Part shown: positions 8,535-18,154 of the stretch, piece after piece | Numbering within the stretch: the stretch's first letter is position 1 | How the letters are laid out: each line of letters begins with the position of its first letter | Source: Sarcina sp034439435 | GTDB taxonomy: Bacteria > Bacillota > Clostridia > Clostridiales > Clostridiaceae | Direction: 5' to 3' | DNA length: 64,000 nt | Assembly (NCBI RefSeq): GCF_034439435.1 | Contig: NZ_JAPCKJ010000003.1 | Location: 124,001 to 188,000, forward strand | Notes under the pieces: model-generated | What the model saw: the letters and a program-made list of their open reading frames with translations, nothing else | Databases searched by the model: none | What the model was told of the DNA's origin: nothing | Program-made: the position numbers and the translations under genes

Positions 8535-9695
8535 ATGGATATATGTGTTAGACCTGTATGGGCTGAAATAGATTTAGATGCAATAGCAAGCAATATGAAA
8601 GAAATAAAAAATTTAGTCGGTAACAAAGAAATAATAGCCGTGGTTAAGGCTAATGCTTATGGTCATGGAGCTTTAGATATAGCTTCAACTCTTTTAAAAA
8701 ATGGAGCTTCTAAACTAGCTGTTGCAATAATAACAGAGGCTGATGAGCTTAGAGCTTCTGGTATAACTGCTCCAATAATGATTTTAGGATATACTCCTAT
8801 AAGTTTCGCTGAAAACTTAATTAATAATGAAATTGAGCAAACAGTTTATGATGTGGAATACGCTAAAGAACTATCAGAATTTGCTTTAAAACTTGGAAAA
8901 AAAGCTAAAATACACATTGCAATAGATACTGGAATGGGCAGAATAGGCTTTCTTCCAAACGAAGAAGGATTAAATAATGTTTTAGAAATTTGTTCTTTAC
9001 CAGGAATTGAGGTTGTAGGATTATTTACTCACTTCTCAACATCTGATGAGGAAGATAAAACTTATACTTATGAGCAATTTTCAAAATTAAATACTTTCAA
9101 TAAAGCTTTAGAAGAAAAAGGAATATACATTCCTTTAAAGCATGCTTCTAATAGTGGTGCCATAATAGATTTACCGGAAACTTATTTAGATGGCGTTAGA
9201 TGTGGAATTATTTCTTATGGATATTATCCATCTGAGGAAGTAAAAAAAGAAAACTTAAAACTTAAGCCAGCTCTTACTTTAAAAACAGCTGTTGCTTTTG
9301 TTAAAGAGTTAGATGAAAATATGTATGTAAGTTACGGAAGAACATATAAAACTAAAGAGAAAAGTAAAATTGCTACACTTCCAATAGGCTATGCTGATGG
9401 ATATTCAAGATTACTTAGCGGAAAAGCAAAAGTTATAATAAATGGCCAATTTGCCAATGTTATAGGAAGAATTTGTATGGACCAATGCATGATTGATGTA
9501 ACTCATATAGATGATGTTAAAATTGGTGATGAGGTAATTCTTTTAGGAGAAGAAAATGGCTTGAAATTTGATGCTAATGATATGGCAGAAATCATGGGAA
9601 CAATAAACTATGAAATACTTTGTATGATAAGTCACAGAGTTCCTAGAATATATAAAAAGAATAATGAAATAGTTAAAGTTAGAAACTATATTTAA
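8535..9695 (+). CDS. alr: Alanine racemase
   Basis: PLP enzyme that interconverts L- and D-alanine for peptidoglycan, 386 residues, cytosolic dimer. The N-terminal barrel begins RPVWAEIDLDAIASN and carries the PLP lysine in VVKANAYGHG (near residue 36). The C-terminal beta domain has the catalytic tyrosine in YGRTYKTKEK, then ATLPIGYADGYSR and GRICMDQCMIDVTH. An upstream GTG would add 25 residues, but the strong GAGGTG ribosome binding site is 7 bases before the ATG at 8535, and MDICVRPVWAEID is the normal Alr N-terminus. It is plus strand, monocistronic, and followed by a full-length family 1 repeat that starts 18 bases after the stop. Confidence 0.96.
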   Translation: MDICVRPVWAEIDLDAIASNMKEIKNLVGNKEIIAVVKANAYGHGALDIASTLLKNGASKLAVAIITEADELRASGITAPIMILGYTPISFAENLINNEIEQTVYDVEYAKELSEFALKLGKKAKIHIAIDTGMGRIGFLPNEEGLNNVLEICSLPGIEVVGLFTHFSTSDEEDKTYTYEQFSKLNTFNKALEEKGIYIPLKHASNSGAIIDLPETYLDGVRCGIISYGYYPSEEVKKENLKLKPALTLKTAVAFVKELDENMYVSYGRTYKTKEKSKIATLPIGYADGYSRLLSGKAKVIINGQFANVIGRICMDQCMIDVTHIDDVKIGDEVILLGEENGLKFDANDMAEIMGTINYEILCMISHRVPRIYKKNNEIVKVRNYI

Positions 9696-9713
9696 TATAA
9701 TAAAGCTTAAATA

Positions 9714-9957
9714 ATAGGCTATGTTTTAGCTAAAAGTTGATTTTTAGCTAGTCCTTCAGACCTAACTTAATTTCGCAAAGTATTGCTATCACCTATTCCA
9801 GAATAATAGCTAAAGCTTTTAAACTCGCTCCGCTCAAACAGAAAAAGCTTCTTAACGCTATTATTCTTACATATATGATGCAATACTAACTGCTCATTAA
9901 GATGGTCTTACAGTTCTATCTAAAAATCAACATTAGTTTAAAACACAGACAAATAAT
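9714..9957. repeat. Full-length family 1 MITE-like repeat (about 240 bp)
   Basis: Imperfect terminal inverted repeats of about 35 bases: TAGGCTATGTTTTAGCTAAA and AGTTGATTTTTAGCTAG on the left, CTATCTAAAAATCAACA and TTAGTTTAAAACACAGACAA on the right. The centre contains AAACTCGCTCCGCTCAAACA and AAAAGCTTCTTAACGCTATT. The element at 50789-51022 has the same ends and the same centre in the other orientation. No transposase is encoded. Confidence 0.75.
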
Positions 9958-10024
9958 AAAACTTATAAAAATATTCCGATAATTACTAGATATTCTCTTC
10001 ATACTATTTATAAGTTTTATTTTA
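9955..10024. repeat. Short family 2 repeat abutting the family 1 element
   Basis: Inverted repeat AATAAAACTTATAAAAATA at the left and TATTTATAAGTTTTATT at the right, with ATTCCGATAATTACTAGA and TATTCTCTTCATACTA between. The arms match those of the copies at 19.7 and 27.8 kb. Confidence 0.6.
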
Positions 10025-10050
10025 AGTTACTTTTTTATGTAGTCTATACT

Positions 10051-10245
10051 TTAACCTTCTGAATGCTCTTTATCATCATTTAAAACTATTATCAAACCTA
10101 AAATTGCAAATACTACACTAGTTGAAGTGACAAATGGATTTATATCCCCCGGTATAATCCATGATGTTAAAAAAACATATATTTCTGAAAAAAATGCTCC
10201 TAAAATCGGACTTAATAAAATTATAATGTATCCTAGATAATTCAT
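10051..10245 (-). CDS. Small two-span membrane protein
   Basis: A 64-residue protein with two hydrophobic segments (about residues 4-30 and 40-58) joined by a short loop WIIPGDINPFVTSTS and ending in an acidic tail NDDKEHSEG. GGGGGA lies about 8 bases before ATG, so it is very probably expressed. I do not recognise the family. It lies just upstream of another small envelope gene on the same strand, separated by about 100 bases. It could be a small toxin-like or modulator protein, but nothing specific supports that. Confidence 0.65.
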   Translation of the reverse strand: MNYLGYIIILLSPILGAFFSEIYVFLTSWIIPGDINPFVTSTSVVFAILGLIIVLNDDKEHSEG

Positions 10246-10343
10246 ATTTGTTTCCCCCTTATTTCTTATGAATAGTTATGATACTTTTTCCATAATACCC
10301 TATCAGTTCTTTTATTTATTATGAAGTCTATTATGATATTCCC

Positions 10344-10823
10344 CTAAAATTTTATTTTGTGTTTTTTATTATATTCTTCCTTTTTTACAGACTCTATCTT
10401 TGTTACATAGGTCACATACCCATCTTCCCATTCTCCTGTAATAACTAAGATATGTTCTCCTAATTCAGTTGGAGTAATTATAGTATTATTAGTTACGGTA
10501 TATCCTATATTCTTTAATGAATCTTCCTCTACCACCTTAATACTCTTAGGTTCCTTTGAAAATTTTAAGTTTAAGCTGGCTCCTGCTGGCACATCACTAC
10601 CCTCCATTTTCTTTGCAATATTCTCAGTGCTTTGTGGATCAGCTATAACTGCTTTCCCATTTTTATTCCAATTGTATCCATTAGCTTCAAATTCAATTTT
10701 TTCATTATCATAAGTTATTTTCAAACTTGGTAGATTAAATTCATTATCTTTATTTCTCCAAATTCCATAAAAAATAAAGCTAATTAAAAATATTCCTATT
10801 AAAATAAGTATTATTTTTTTCAT
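10344..10823 (-). CDS. Hypothetical membrane-anchored extracytoplasmic protein
   Basis: A 159-residue protein with one N-terminal hydrophobic segment (residues 4-22, MKKIILILIGIFLISFI) acting as a signal anchor; there is no lipobox cysteine. The rest is a soluble, beta-rich domain with strands such as LKITYDNEKIEFEANGY and TELGEHILVITGEWEDG, ending in a lysine-rich tail. GGAGAAG lies 5-6 bases before ATG. I cannot name the family. The gene at 19781-20239 has a similar layout (short anchor plus about 125-residue domain), though I see no convincing sequence match between the two. Confidence 0.7.
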   Translation of the reverse strand: MKKIILILIGIFLISFIFYGIWRNKDNEFNLPSLKITYDNEKIEFEANGYNWNKNGKAVIADPQSTENIAKKMEGSDVPAGASLNLKFSKEPKSIKVVEEDSLKNIGYTVTNNTIITPTELGEHILVITGEWEDGYVTYVTKIESVKKEEYNKKHKIKF

Positions 10824-11040
10824 ACTCTTCTCCTACCATTCCCAAAGAAGCCTCTATAATAATTGAATTATTTTTCATAACAACATAACAGCTTCTCTTA
10901 TTGACTATTAAATATACCTTTTTAATATTTTAATTTCAAAAGAAAATTTAAATATTGAAAAAATATTTACATAATATATTTTATGTAAAATTCTACTAGA
11001 TTATTACTAAATTCAATATTTTTCATTCTTTTTTTCATAA

Positions 11041-11069
11041 AAAATACACACCAAAAAGGTGTGTATTTT
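11041..11069 (-). terminator. Terminator downstream of the GH89 gene
   Basis: Perfect 12-base stem AAAATACACACC / GGTGTGTATTTT with loop AAAAA, followed by T residues in the minus direction. The same stem recurs at 17634-17661 on the other side of the GH89 gene. Confidence 0.7.
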
Positions 11070-11100
11070 ATTAATTCTAATTATATTTATTTTTATTTAT

Positions 11101-11190
11101 TATTAGGCTATTTTTTAACTAGGATTGACTTTTAGCTACGTCTGAAGAGCTAGTTAAAAGTCAACATTCATCTAAAACATAGCCTATTAT
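11101..11190. repeat. Short family 1 repeat, internally deleted (about 90 bp)
   Basis: Near-complete palindrome. The left arm reads TATTAGGCTATTTTTTAAC then TAGGATTGACTTTTAGCTA; the right arm reads TAGTTAAAAGTCAACATTCA then TCTAAAACATAGCCTATTA. The linker CGTCTGAAGAGC is close to that of the 36.6 kb copy. It lies 17 bases past the GH89 stop. Confidence 0.75.
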
Positions 11191-11206
11191 TAAAATGATT
11201 AAACTT

Positions 11207-14200
11207 TTATCTTTCAGTTCTTAAGGTAATAGATTCTTTTGAAGAAAGTTCTCCATTACTATATTTAGCTGCAATCTTAAAGTTGTATATAGTGTGTCTA
11301 TTCAATCCTGTAAAGATGTAAGAAGTTTCATCTTTTCCTATTTCAGCTACCTCTTTACCATCTTTGTAAAGTACATATCCTTCTAATCCAAATGAATTTT
11401 CAGGTGCACTCCACTGAACAGTAATATTTTTCTTTGAAATATCAGTTGCTTCAAAATCTCTAACTGGACTTACTATAATCTCTGTAGAATCCATAGCTTT
11501 TAAAGCCTCTTCTATTACAGCTTTTAATTCATCTAAAACTTTATTTACATCTTCTGTTAATGAGTTTTCATCATTATTAACCTTTTCAGCCTCTAAAATA
11601 GCATCTTCTAGCCTTATTTTTATATCTTCAAGATTATTGAATTCTTTAAGCTTCTCTAAAACTCCATAAGCTTTTTCTATTTCTCCTATTAATTCCTCTT
11701 TATTAGGAACCTTTGAAATTTCAAATTTAGCTTCTGCCTCAGTTAAATCAGAAATAGCATTATTTACAGCTTCTTGACCTACCTCTTCATCATTCAATAC
11801 TTCTTTAGCCTTTTCTAAAGCACCTCTTAATTCTTCTATAGCACTAGGAATATATACTCCTTCTGCATTTTCTAACTTACTTTCTATTGAAGTTATTATC
11901 TTCTCCAATTGACCTTTTTCAACTACGTTTACTGATTCTATGAAAGTATCTAAAGCCTCTTTTAAAGAATTCGTTATATTTCTAACCTCTTCTGAAGTTG
12001 TAGAACTTTCAAATCCTTCTTCTGCTATTCTTATAGCTTCATTTAAAGCATCTAAATCTTCCTGATAATACTGACCATTTCCATTTCCAACAACTGCATT
12101 TTCTGCTTTTTCCTTAGCTAAAAGTAACATTGATTTATATGCAGTTTCAGCACTTACAGCATCATAGTATGAATCTAAAGCATTCTTTAATTCTTCATAA
12201 GCCATGTCTATTTCACTTTGTGAAACTTGTTTCTTATTGTAAACTTCTTTAGCCTCATCATTTTCATTTCTAAGCTTTTGAACTTCCATATTAACTATAG
12301 CTTTTTCATTGTAATTCATACTATTCATAATCTCTGGTAATATTTCATTTAGTAAAACATCAACATCACTTATTAAAGTTGCAAGTTTAGTTCTATTTAT
12401 TTGAACAAATCCTTTATAGAACTCATTTAAAGCTGTCTTTAAATTATTTATAACTTCCTTAGCTTCTTTTGAGTTTATATCATTTCCTAAAGCTTCTTTA
12501 GCTTGCTCTATAGCATTTCCAAGTGCTTCTTTAGCCTCAGCAGTATAGTTTCCTGCCATATCTCCAACTACTGCACTATTATATATATCCTCAATAACTC
12601 TTATATAAGAAGCAAGACTTGAAGTAGAATCCCCTTTGTAAATTCTAATTTCTCCAATCTTAACATCCTCATTACTAAAATTAACTCTTACAAATCTTCC
12701 TATTTGACCTGATTTTAGTATATTAGAATATACAGCTTTGTTTTCTTCATTATCATTCTCATCTACTAAGTTTGTCCACTCTGTTCCATCATTAGAAGAT
12801 TCTATAGAATACTTTAATGAAGAGCTTCCTTTACTTAATATCTCTATTGCTGATATATCCTTTTCTTTACTTAAATCAAAGGTTACAGCCTTTTCTTCTC
12901 CTTGTTCTGGAATCCAAAGAGTATTTTCATCTCCATCTCTTAAATTATTTATTTCAGAATTATTCGATGTTGCCTCAACCTTAGTTTCTTCTTTCATAGC
13001 TAAATTTTCTGGTATGGCAAATACATTTAATTCAGCTGCTGAAGCGAAGCCACCAACGCCTTCTAAAGCTACAAGTTTAACATGAGTTGCCTTTGTACTA
13101 TCAAATTTTAATGTTTTTAAGCTTCCACTCTCATCCCAAGTTCCCTCTGAAACTTTTCTAAATTCATTGCCATCATTACTTACATGAAACTCATACTTAG
13201 TTATATTTCCATTTTTATTGCCACTTCTCGGAAGATAAGTAAACTTATTAATTTCATAACTTCCTCCAAGCTCTAAAGTTATACTTTGTGGTAATGCTTC
13301 TACAGGAGAATATTTTGTATGCCACATAGTATTTTCTTTTCCATCAATAGCAAAGCTTGCTAACCCTTCATTTCCTACATTAGGATGCTCTGAAGTTGCT
13401 GTTGCTTTCATATTTCCTTGTGGTAATGCTATTGAAGCTTGTTCTCCTTTATTTACGACTTCCTTAGCCATAGCCTTAATCTCTGCAATGGCCGCCCATG
13501 CTGCTGGATATGATCCACCTGGTGCTTTTCCTGTAATAGTAGCATGTATCTTCCTTATTTCTTTTCCTACAGGTATTTTATATGATTTTTCATTATCTTC
13601 TGTATTTGAAGTCATATCTAATACAGTCTCTCTATTTCCGCTTTCATCCTCTACTTCAACTTTAAACTGGAATCTAAAGCCTGCTTTTTCAAAATGAAGT
13701 TCTAAGAAATCAACAAAATTATTTTCTTCTAAATCAATTGTAGCATTTGCTGGAACTGCTCCATTAGCACTTATCCAAAGTGAACTTAAATTACCATCTG
13801 TAATATTTGATAGAGGATTTCCTCCTTGAGAAGGAGAACCACTTACTGATTTATTTTCTGCTATATTTACATATTGAACAGGCTTTTCCTTAGACATAGC
13901 TTTTACTTCTGCTATAGCTGCCCAAGCCCCTGGGTATTCACCACCTGCTGCTTTTCCAGTCATAGTAACATGTATTTTATTTATATCTTTTCCTACAGGT
14001 ATTTTATAAGACTTTTCATTGTCTCCTTTATTTGAAGTCATATCTAATACTTTCTCTCTATTTCCACTTGCATCCTCTACTTCAACTTTAAACTGGAATC
14101 TAAGTCCTGCTTTTTCAAAGTAAAGTTCTAAGAAATCAACATTTTCTGTTCCTTGTAAATCTATAGAAGCAGTTGCTGGAGTTTGTCCTCCATTACTTAC

Positions 14201-17200
14201 CCAAAGAGAATTTAGATTGCCATCTGTAATATTAGATAGTGGTTTTCCACTCTCTGATTCTGATCCAGCAACTGGCTTACCTAAAGCAACGTTAGTATAT
14301 TCATCTACTGACTCTTTTCCTTCATATACCATTATTTCTGCTAATTCTGGTATTGTATATGATGGACTTAAACTTAAATCTACATCTGTCAATGTAACTC
14401 TAACTTTTTGTGCTTTACCTTTAAAATCAACTTCCTCAATAACACCTTTATTAGAATAATCCTCTGATTTATCTGATACTGTTACCCATTGTCCATTTTC
14501 ATCCATGATTTCTACTTTGTATGCAACAGCTCTATCTCCAGCTTGATTTCTAAAAGCAAATTCTATTCCATCTACAGTTTTAACTCCTTCTAAGTCTACA
14601 ATTACACTTGCAGGGTATCCCTCTCTATCAGCAACCCACATGCTTCCTGTGTTTCCATCTGTAATATTACTTAGAGGACTAGCTTCATTAGATCCATGAG
14701 TTTCACTGCTTACAGGCTTTCCTAAAGCAATATTAACTCTTTTCTCAACTTCACCTTCACCTAATATTTTATCCATATTAGTTACTGAATAGCCTTCCAT
14801 AGCTATCTTAGCAAGTTCACCTAAATTTTCATTAGAAGCCTCTGTTGGATAAAGTTTATCTGTATCACTTTTCTTATTTACCCAATCATACTCCATCTTG
14901 AACCAATCTATATTAGGTGCCTTAGCTCCACCATCTAATTCTGTTTGTAATCCATTTATCCATTTTTCCCATCTAGCATAGTAATAATCCTCTGTTAATC
15001 CTGACCATTGTCTATTAGAATAGTCTTTAAGTCCACCACTATTAGCATTATTTCTTGATCCCCAAGTTGTTACCAAGGCTCTAGCATTAAACTCAAATAA
15101 GTCTTTAGTCCAATCATCAGCATCCTTAAGCATTGTTCTAGCATCTTCAATCCAATTTCCTATCAAAAATTCAGGTCTACTTGATAATACTCTCTCTTGA
15201 AGCTCTACAAGCTCTAAGAATTTTCCTGAAACAAATCTAAACTTATCTGAATCGCCATTATTGTAAGCATCACACATAACAGCATAATATTCTTGAGCAG
15301 AGTTAGCTAATAATTGTTTTAAAATATCTGCAAAATCATAAAGGAAAGCATCACTTTCTTTAAATTCATCATAGTTATTTGCAAAAATTTCAATAGCTTT
15401 TTCAAACTCACTCTTATCATAAACTATTTTTGAATGTCCCCAAGTTGAAGCACTTTGTATTCCAAATCCTGGTCTTGCATTTATAATAGACTCAGCCGCA
15501 CCTTGATAATAATCATTTCTCTTCTTATAAGCTGTATCTAATATAATATTCCAAGCCTCTATAATTTCTTCATTTACCTTACCATATCTTCTTTCAATGT
15601 AGTCCTGAGTCCATGTTCTGAAATTTATTTGGTCTCTTGTCCAAGCCATATCAAATAAAAGTTCATATGCTAAAGGATTAGTATTTATAGCCTCTGGTGT
15701 AATACCTATACCAATCATATTTTCTGAATTTGCTAAGGCATTAGGAATCTCTGTAGCAAGTTTTTCTGGCGCTGCATCCATTCCCATTCTTCCACCAAAG
15801 TTGTGAAGCATATTCCAAACCCAAGGTAAGTCTCTATCCTCTAATCTCTTCCAGTCTGGACTTACCTCTGAGAAAAGATCTAAAACTATAACTTGGTCCT
15901 TCTTAGTTAATCCTTCTAATTTATTATTACTAGGATTTCCTTGCCAGTTTTGAATAACCCAAACTGCTTCATTATCATGTTCTATCATCTTATCTTGAAT
16001 TATTTGATATATTCTTCCGTTATCTAATCCTCCAGTATTTCCTCCTTCATGGAATGGATCTACTCCATAGAAGTCAGTTACATCTCCAAATACTTCTTTT
16101 TGCTTTTTATAGAAAACATCTGCAACTTCTTGAAAATAATCTCTTTCTCCTTCATTCACATATGTTTTAAGCATGTCTGGTCTATCGAAACCACACCATC
16201 CTCCTTGAGAAATAGTTTGTGCTTCTGGATTTTTCTCCCTAAAATCTCTTGGAACCATACCTGAATATCCTTGTAAGACTGGACTTATTCCATAGGATTG
16301 CATTCTATCATGAAGCTTTCTTCCAAGTTCTGCTCTTTGCTCAAACCAATCATTAGGAAGTGGTCCTCCAAATCCAGTCATATTTTGCATATAGAACCAA
16401 GCAAAATATGCAGGTCCTGAAATAAATTCTTTAACCTCTTCATCACTATATCCAAACTCATTTAAAGTTCTTCTTAAAACCTCTTCTTGTCCAATTATAT
16501 CTAAGACTAAATTTACTCCATTCATTGCACACCAGTCTAAGAACTCTTCATATTGCTCCCAATCCCAGAAAGCCATTGTATAAGAATAGGTACAGAAATT
16601 TAATGCATATCTATGTTCATATGGAGTATCTATAACTACCTTTTCTCCAACACTTGGCATTGTTTCAGGCATTTTTAAATTAGACTCCATTATTGGATTA
16701 TAACTAACATTACAATAATTTTTTAAGTAATAATTAAACCCTGATGCTAATGAAACTCCATTATTTCCTTTTATTAAAATCTTTCCATCCTGTGAATCTG
16801 AAACTTCAAAAACATCATTACCATTAATCTCTTCTCTAAGTTCAAAGGTAAAGTTATCAACATACTCAGCTCCAATTACTCTACTGACTAAACTCTTAAT
16901 CTCATTTATTGTTTTTTCCTCTGCATATCCTTTATCACTTTCAAATTTTTCATACTCTGTAGCCCATTTTGTTTCACTAAAATTAGATGTAGTGATTGGA
17001 GCTAATTCTGATAAACTTTCTCCTGTTTTCTTTCCAAAAACCTTAATTTCAGCTATATTAACCTTGTCATTATTACTATTTTGAACAACATCGATTCTTA
17101 ATTTTCCAGCTCTAATATTATCGATGTTATGTGTATCTCCATTATTATCAGCTACTTTCTCATCATTTTTATATGCTATTTTATTGAATGTTTCTCCATC

Positions 17201-17521
17201 CTCTGAAGCATATATATTATATTTATAGGAAGCACCTACATTATTAAATATTTCTATTTTAGATAATTCATATATCTCTCCCAAATCAATTTCTATCCAT
17301 CTATAGTCATTTGAAGACTCCCAATATGTTGATACATCTCCATCAATGACTAAGTCTGCTGTGTTCCCTTCTGTATTCCCCTTAGCAGTAACCGTAACCC
17401 CTTCTGTAATCTCAATTCCAGTAGATGCAAAAACTTTTACTGAACTAGGATTAACTAACCCTAATAAAAAAGTACTAGTTAAAGCATATGCCATTTGTTT
17501 TTTGAATTTTTTGCTAAACAA
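11207..17521 (-). CDS. Secreted multimodular GH89 alpha-N-acetylglucosaminidase
   Basis: Exo-alpha-N-acetylglucosaminidase acting outside the cell on terminal alpha-GlcNAc of mucin glycans; 2104 residues. Order: signal peptide (1-32), CBM32 (34-165), GH89 N-domain and barrel (about 175-920), CBM32-like modules (928-1067, 1075-1211, 1216-1352, 1360-1502, 1505-1629), helical FIVAR-type repeats (about 1632-2010), Fn3 (2013-2104). There is no cell-wall anchor motif. Catalytic Glu492 (DPFHEGG) and Glu610 (GITPEAI) are 118 apart, as E483 and E601 in the characterised C. perfringens enzyme; the offset of 9 corresponds to Met10. The start is TTG at 17519-17521 behind GGGGGAAGAG; it supplies the basic n-region (SKKFKKQ), whereas ATG at Met10 has no ribosome binding site. 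Modules 1075-1211 and 1216-1352 are near copies. Confidence 0.96.
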   Translation of the reverse strand: MFSKKFKKQMAYALTSTFLLGLVNPSSVKVFASTGIEITEGVTVTAKGNTEGNTADLVIDGDVSTYWESSNDYRWIEIDLGEIYELSKIEIFNNVGASYKYNIYASEDGETFNKIAYKNDEKVADNNGDTHNIDNIRAGKLRIDVVQNSNNDKVNIAEIKVFGKKTGESLSELAPITTSNFSETKWATEYEKFESDKGYAEEKTINEIKSLVSRVIGAEYVDNFTFELREEINGNDVFEVSDSQDGKILIKGNNGVSLASGFNYYLKNYCNVSYNPIMESNLKMPETMPSVGEKVVIDTPYEHRYALNFCTYSYTMAFWDWEQYEEFLDWCAMNGVNLVLDIIGQEEVLRRTLNEFGYSDEEVKEFISGPAYFAWFYMQNMTGFGGPLPNDWFEQRAELGRKLHDRMQSYGISPVLQGYSGMVPRDFREKNPEAQTISQGGWCGFDRPDMLKTYVNEGERDYFQEVADVFYKKQKEVFGDVTDFYGVDPFHEGGNTGGLDNGRIYQIIQDKMIEHDNEAVWVIQNWQGNPSNNKLEGLTKKDQVIVLDLFSEVSPDWKRLEDRDLPWVWNMLHNFGGRMGMDAAPEKLATEIPNALANSENMIGIGITPEAINTNPLAYELLFDMAWTRDQINFRTWTQDYIERRYGKVNEEIIEAWNIILDTAYKKRNDYYQGAAESIINARPGFGIQSASTWGHSKIVYDKSEFEKAIEIFANNYDEFKESDAFLYDFADILKQLLANSAQEYYAVMCDAYNNGDSDKFRFVSGKFLELVELQERVLSSRPEFLIGNWIEDARTMLKDADDWTKDLFEFNARALVTTWGSRNNANSGGLKDYSNRQWSGLTEDYYYARWEKWINGLQTELDGGAKAPNIDWFKMEYDWVNKKSDTDKLYPTEASNENLGELAKIAMEGYSVTNMDKILGEGEVEKRVNIALGKPVSSETHGSNEASPLSNITDGNTGSMWVADREGYPASVIVDLEGVKTVDGIEFAFRNQAGDRAVAYKVEIMDENGQWVTVSDKSEDYSNKGVIEEVDFKGKAQKVRVTLTDVDLSLSPSYTIPELAEIMVYEGKESVDEYTNVALGKPVAGSESESGKPLSNITDGNLNSLWVSNGGQTPATASIDLQGTENVDFLELYFEKAGLRFQFKVEVEDASGNREKVLDMTSNKGDNEKSYKIPVGKDINKIHVTMTGKAAGGEYPGAWAAIAEVKAMSKEKPVQYVNIAENKSVSGSPSQGGNPLSNITDGNLSSLWISANGAVPANATIDLEENNFVDFLELHFEKAGFRFQFKVEVEDESGNRETVLDMTSNTEDNEKSYKIPVGKEIRKIHATITGKAPGGSYPAAWAAIAEIKAMAKEVVNKGEQASIALPQGNMKATATSEHPNVGNEGLASFAIDGKENTMWHTKYSPVEALPQSITLELGGSYEINKFTYLPRSGNKNGNITKYEFHVSNDGNEFRKVSEGTWDESGSLKTLKFDSTKATHVKLVALEGVGGFASAAELNVFAIPENLAMKEETKVEATSNNSEINNLRDGDENTLWIPEQGEEKAVTFDLSKEKDISAIEILSKGSSSLKYSIESSNDGTEWTNLVDENDNEENKAVYSNILKSGQIGRFVRVNFSNEDVKIGEIRIYKGDSTSSLASYIRVIEDIYNSAVVGDMAGNYTAEAKEALGNAIEQAKEALGNDINSKEAKEVINNLKTALNEFYKGFVQINRTKLATLISDVDVLLNEILPEIMNSMNYNEKAIVNMEVQKLRNENDEAKEVYNKKQVSQSEIDMAYEELKNALDSYYDAVSAETAYKSMLLLAKEKAENAVVGNGNGQYYQEDLDALNEAIRIAEEGFESSTTSEEVRNITNSLKEALDTFIESVNVVEKGQLEKIITSIESKLENAEGVYIPSAIEELRGALEKAKEVLNDEEVGQEAVNNAISDLTEAEAKFEISKVPNKEELIGEIEKAYGVLEKLKEFNNLEDIKIRLEDAILEAEKVNNDENSLTEDVNKVLDELKAVIEEALKAMDSTEIIVSPVRDFEATDISKKNITVQWSAPENSFGLEGYVLYKDGKEVAEIGKDETSYIFTGLNRHTIYNFKIAAKYSNGELSSKESITLRTER

Positions 17522-17633
17522 AATCTCTTCCCCCTAAACTAAAAAGTATTAAAATTATTGTCTACATAATATATATATGTAAATGTTTTGAAATTAATTC
17601 TTTTTACCCCAAAAATTTATGTTTTTTTACAAA

Positions 17634-17661
17634 AAATACACACCTAAAAAGGTGTGTATTT
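17634..17661 (-). terminator. Terminator downstream of the small basic protein gene
   Basis: Perfect 11-base stem AAATACACACC / GGTGTGTATTT with loop TAAAAA, followed on the minus strand by TTTGTAAAAAAAC. It lies about 35 bases after the stop at 17696 and upstream of the GH89 gene. Confidence 0.7.
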
Positions 17662-17695
17662 GAAATGTAATTAATTATATTTACTTTTTAATTTA

Positions 17696-17866
17696 TTAAA
17701 ATCCCTTATAAGGATTGTCTCTAGTATCATTTTTACCTAATTTTCTTGATTCTTTTGAATATCCTACTTCATCAGCAGTTTCATGTTTCATTTTTTCTAC
17801 TTCTTTTTTAGTCTTTTGACCAGACTTCTTATTAGCTTTGCTATTTTTATTATTCTTATGAGCCAA
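17696..17866 (-). CDS. Small basic protein, function unknown
   Basis: A 56-residue, very hydrophilic lysine/asparagine-rich protein (AHKNNKNSKANKKSGQ at the N-terminus, then KHETADEVGYSKESRKLG and a C-terminal NPYKGF). AAAGGAG lies 8 bases before a TTG at 17866 and overlaps an upstream ATG that would add six residues; the TTG start is therefore preferred. Size and composition resemble minor small acid-soluble spore proteins of spore formers, but I do not recognise a specific family and offer that only as a possibility. It has its own terminator. Confidence 0.6.
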   Translation of the reverse strand: MAHKNNKNSKANKKSGQKTKKEVEKMKHETADEVGYSKESRKLGKNDTRDNPYKGF

Positions 17867-18154
17867 AGTAAACACTCCTTTCAAATTTAGTTCTTATTTA
17901 GTATTTAACTTTAACAGCTCATCTATCCTAAAAACAACTTTCCAACACTGCTAACTATTTCTATAACTCTTTTAAGCTATTACTCTGAAACAATTAATAT
18001 TATTCTATAAAGAATTTTTTTCATCCTCTCAAATGGATAATTTTTAATTTCAAAATTCAAACTTCAAAATTTTATTTTCACTTAAAATTAAATTATGATT
18101 GAAGATTTAGCTGAAAATCAATATTAATATAAAATAAAACTTAAGATTTTAAAC

